A model generated the notes under the pieces. The model did not search any database. It worked only from the letters and a program-made list of their open reading frames with translations, and had not been told where the DNA came from. A DNA stretch of 33,776 nucleotides. Source: DATCJU01 sp036562635. Lineage in GTDB: Bacteria; Actinomycetota; Actinomycetes; Mycobacteriales; Pseudonocardiaceae. Shown here one piece after another: positions 33,774 to 33,776 of the stretch. How positions within the stretch are numbered: the stretch's first letter is position 1; each line of letters starts with the position of its first letter. The stretch lies in NCBI GenBank assembly GCA_036562635.1, contig DATCJU010000007.1, forward strand, positions 1 to 33,776. Direction: 5' to 3'. The position numbers and the translations under genes were made by a program.

Positions 33774-33776
33774 TCG

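Overview
The window is chromosomal DNA from a high-GC actinobacterium. Nearly every codon ends in G or C, GTG and TTG starts are common, and the gene order prfB, ftsE, ftsX, smpB, ssrA is typical of actinobacteria. The protein style (leaderless genes, a MauE-like plus DsbA-like pair, an actinobacterial HrpB) would suit Pseudonocardiales, but the family is a guess. Most of the window looks like ordinary single-copy chromosome. No CRISPR array, insertion sequence, phage module or replication origin is visible.

Layout. Positions 1-2450 form an accessory-looking edge: the 3' end of a large membrane protein, a convergent DUF4231 (SLATT-like) four-helix membrane protein of lower GC, a gene-free stretch of about 660 bases, and a tRNA-Ala(GGC). 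Positions 2591-5371 hold an orphan phenylacetate-CoA ligase, a perfect 19-bp bidirectional terminator, and a DsbA-like/MauE-like redox pair. Positions 5459-10732 hold a GNAT acetyltransferase, a VIT1/CCC1 metal transporter, two tandem paralogous LysR regulators and an MFS exporter. Positions 10949-16010 hold HrpB helicase, a protein ending in a degenerate Mrr-like nuclease fold, and a ZIP-like transporter. Positions 16035-19944 hold a flavin monooxygenase-like protein, an Imm5-like immunity protein, and an EamA exporter divergent from its likely LysR regulator, with a perfect dyad between them.

Positions 20009-24910 are the ribosome-rescue and division cluster on the minus strand: prfB (RF2), ftsE, ftsX, smpB, an amidohydrolase translationally coupled to smpB, and ssrA (tmRNA, tag ANKSRADFALAA). 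SmpB and tmRNA together rescue stalled ribosomes, RF2 ends normal translation, and FtsEX controls septal wall hydrolysis. Positions 25039-31895 hold a PadR regulator with repeated dyads upstream, and a peptide-uptake ABC operon (two permeases, one fused double ATPase, one lipoprotein binding protein). The right end holds a DUF3592-like membrane protein, a DUF2087 regulator and an initiator tRNA-Met.

The strongest structural signal beyond gene calling is repeated leaderless promoter architecture. Five genes have a -10-like hexamer exactly 6 bases before the start codon (6404, 8175, 9292, 18961, 33561), and several others come close. The most testable regulatory finds are the 6-10-6 dyad between the EamA and LysR genes and the GTCCAC-type dyad series upstream of padR. 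I do not see convincing evidence of a wholly new multi-gene system. The best accessory candidates are the DUF4231 locus and the degenerate Mrr-like protein.
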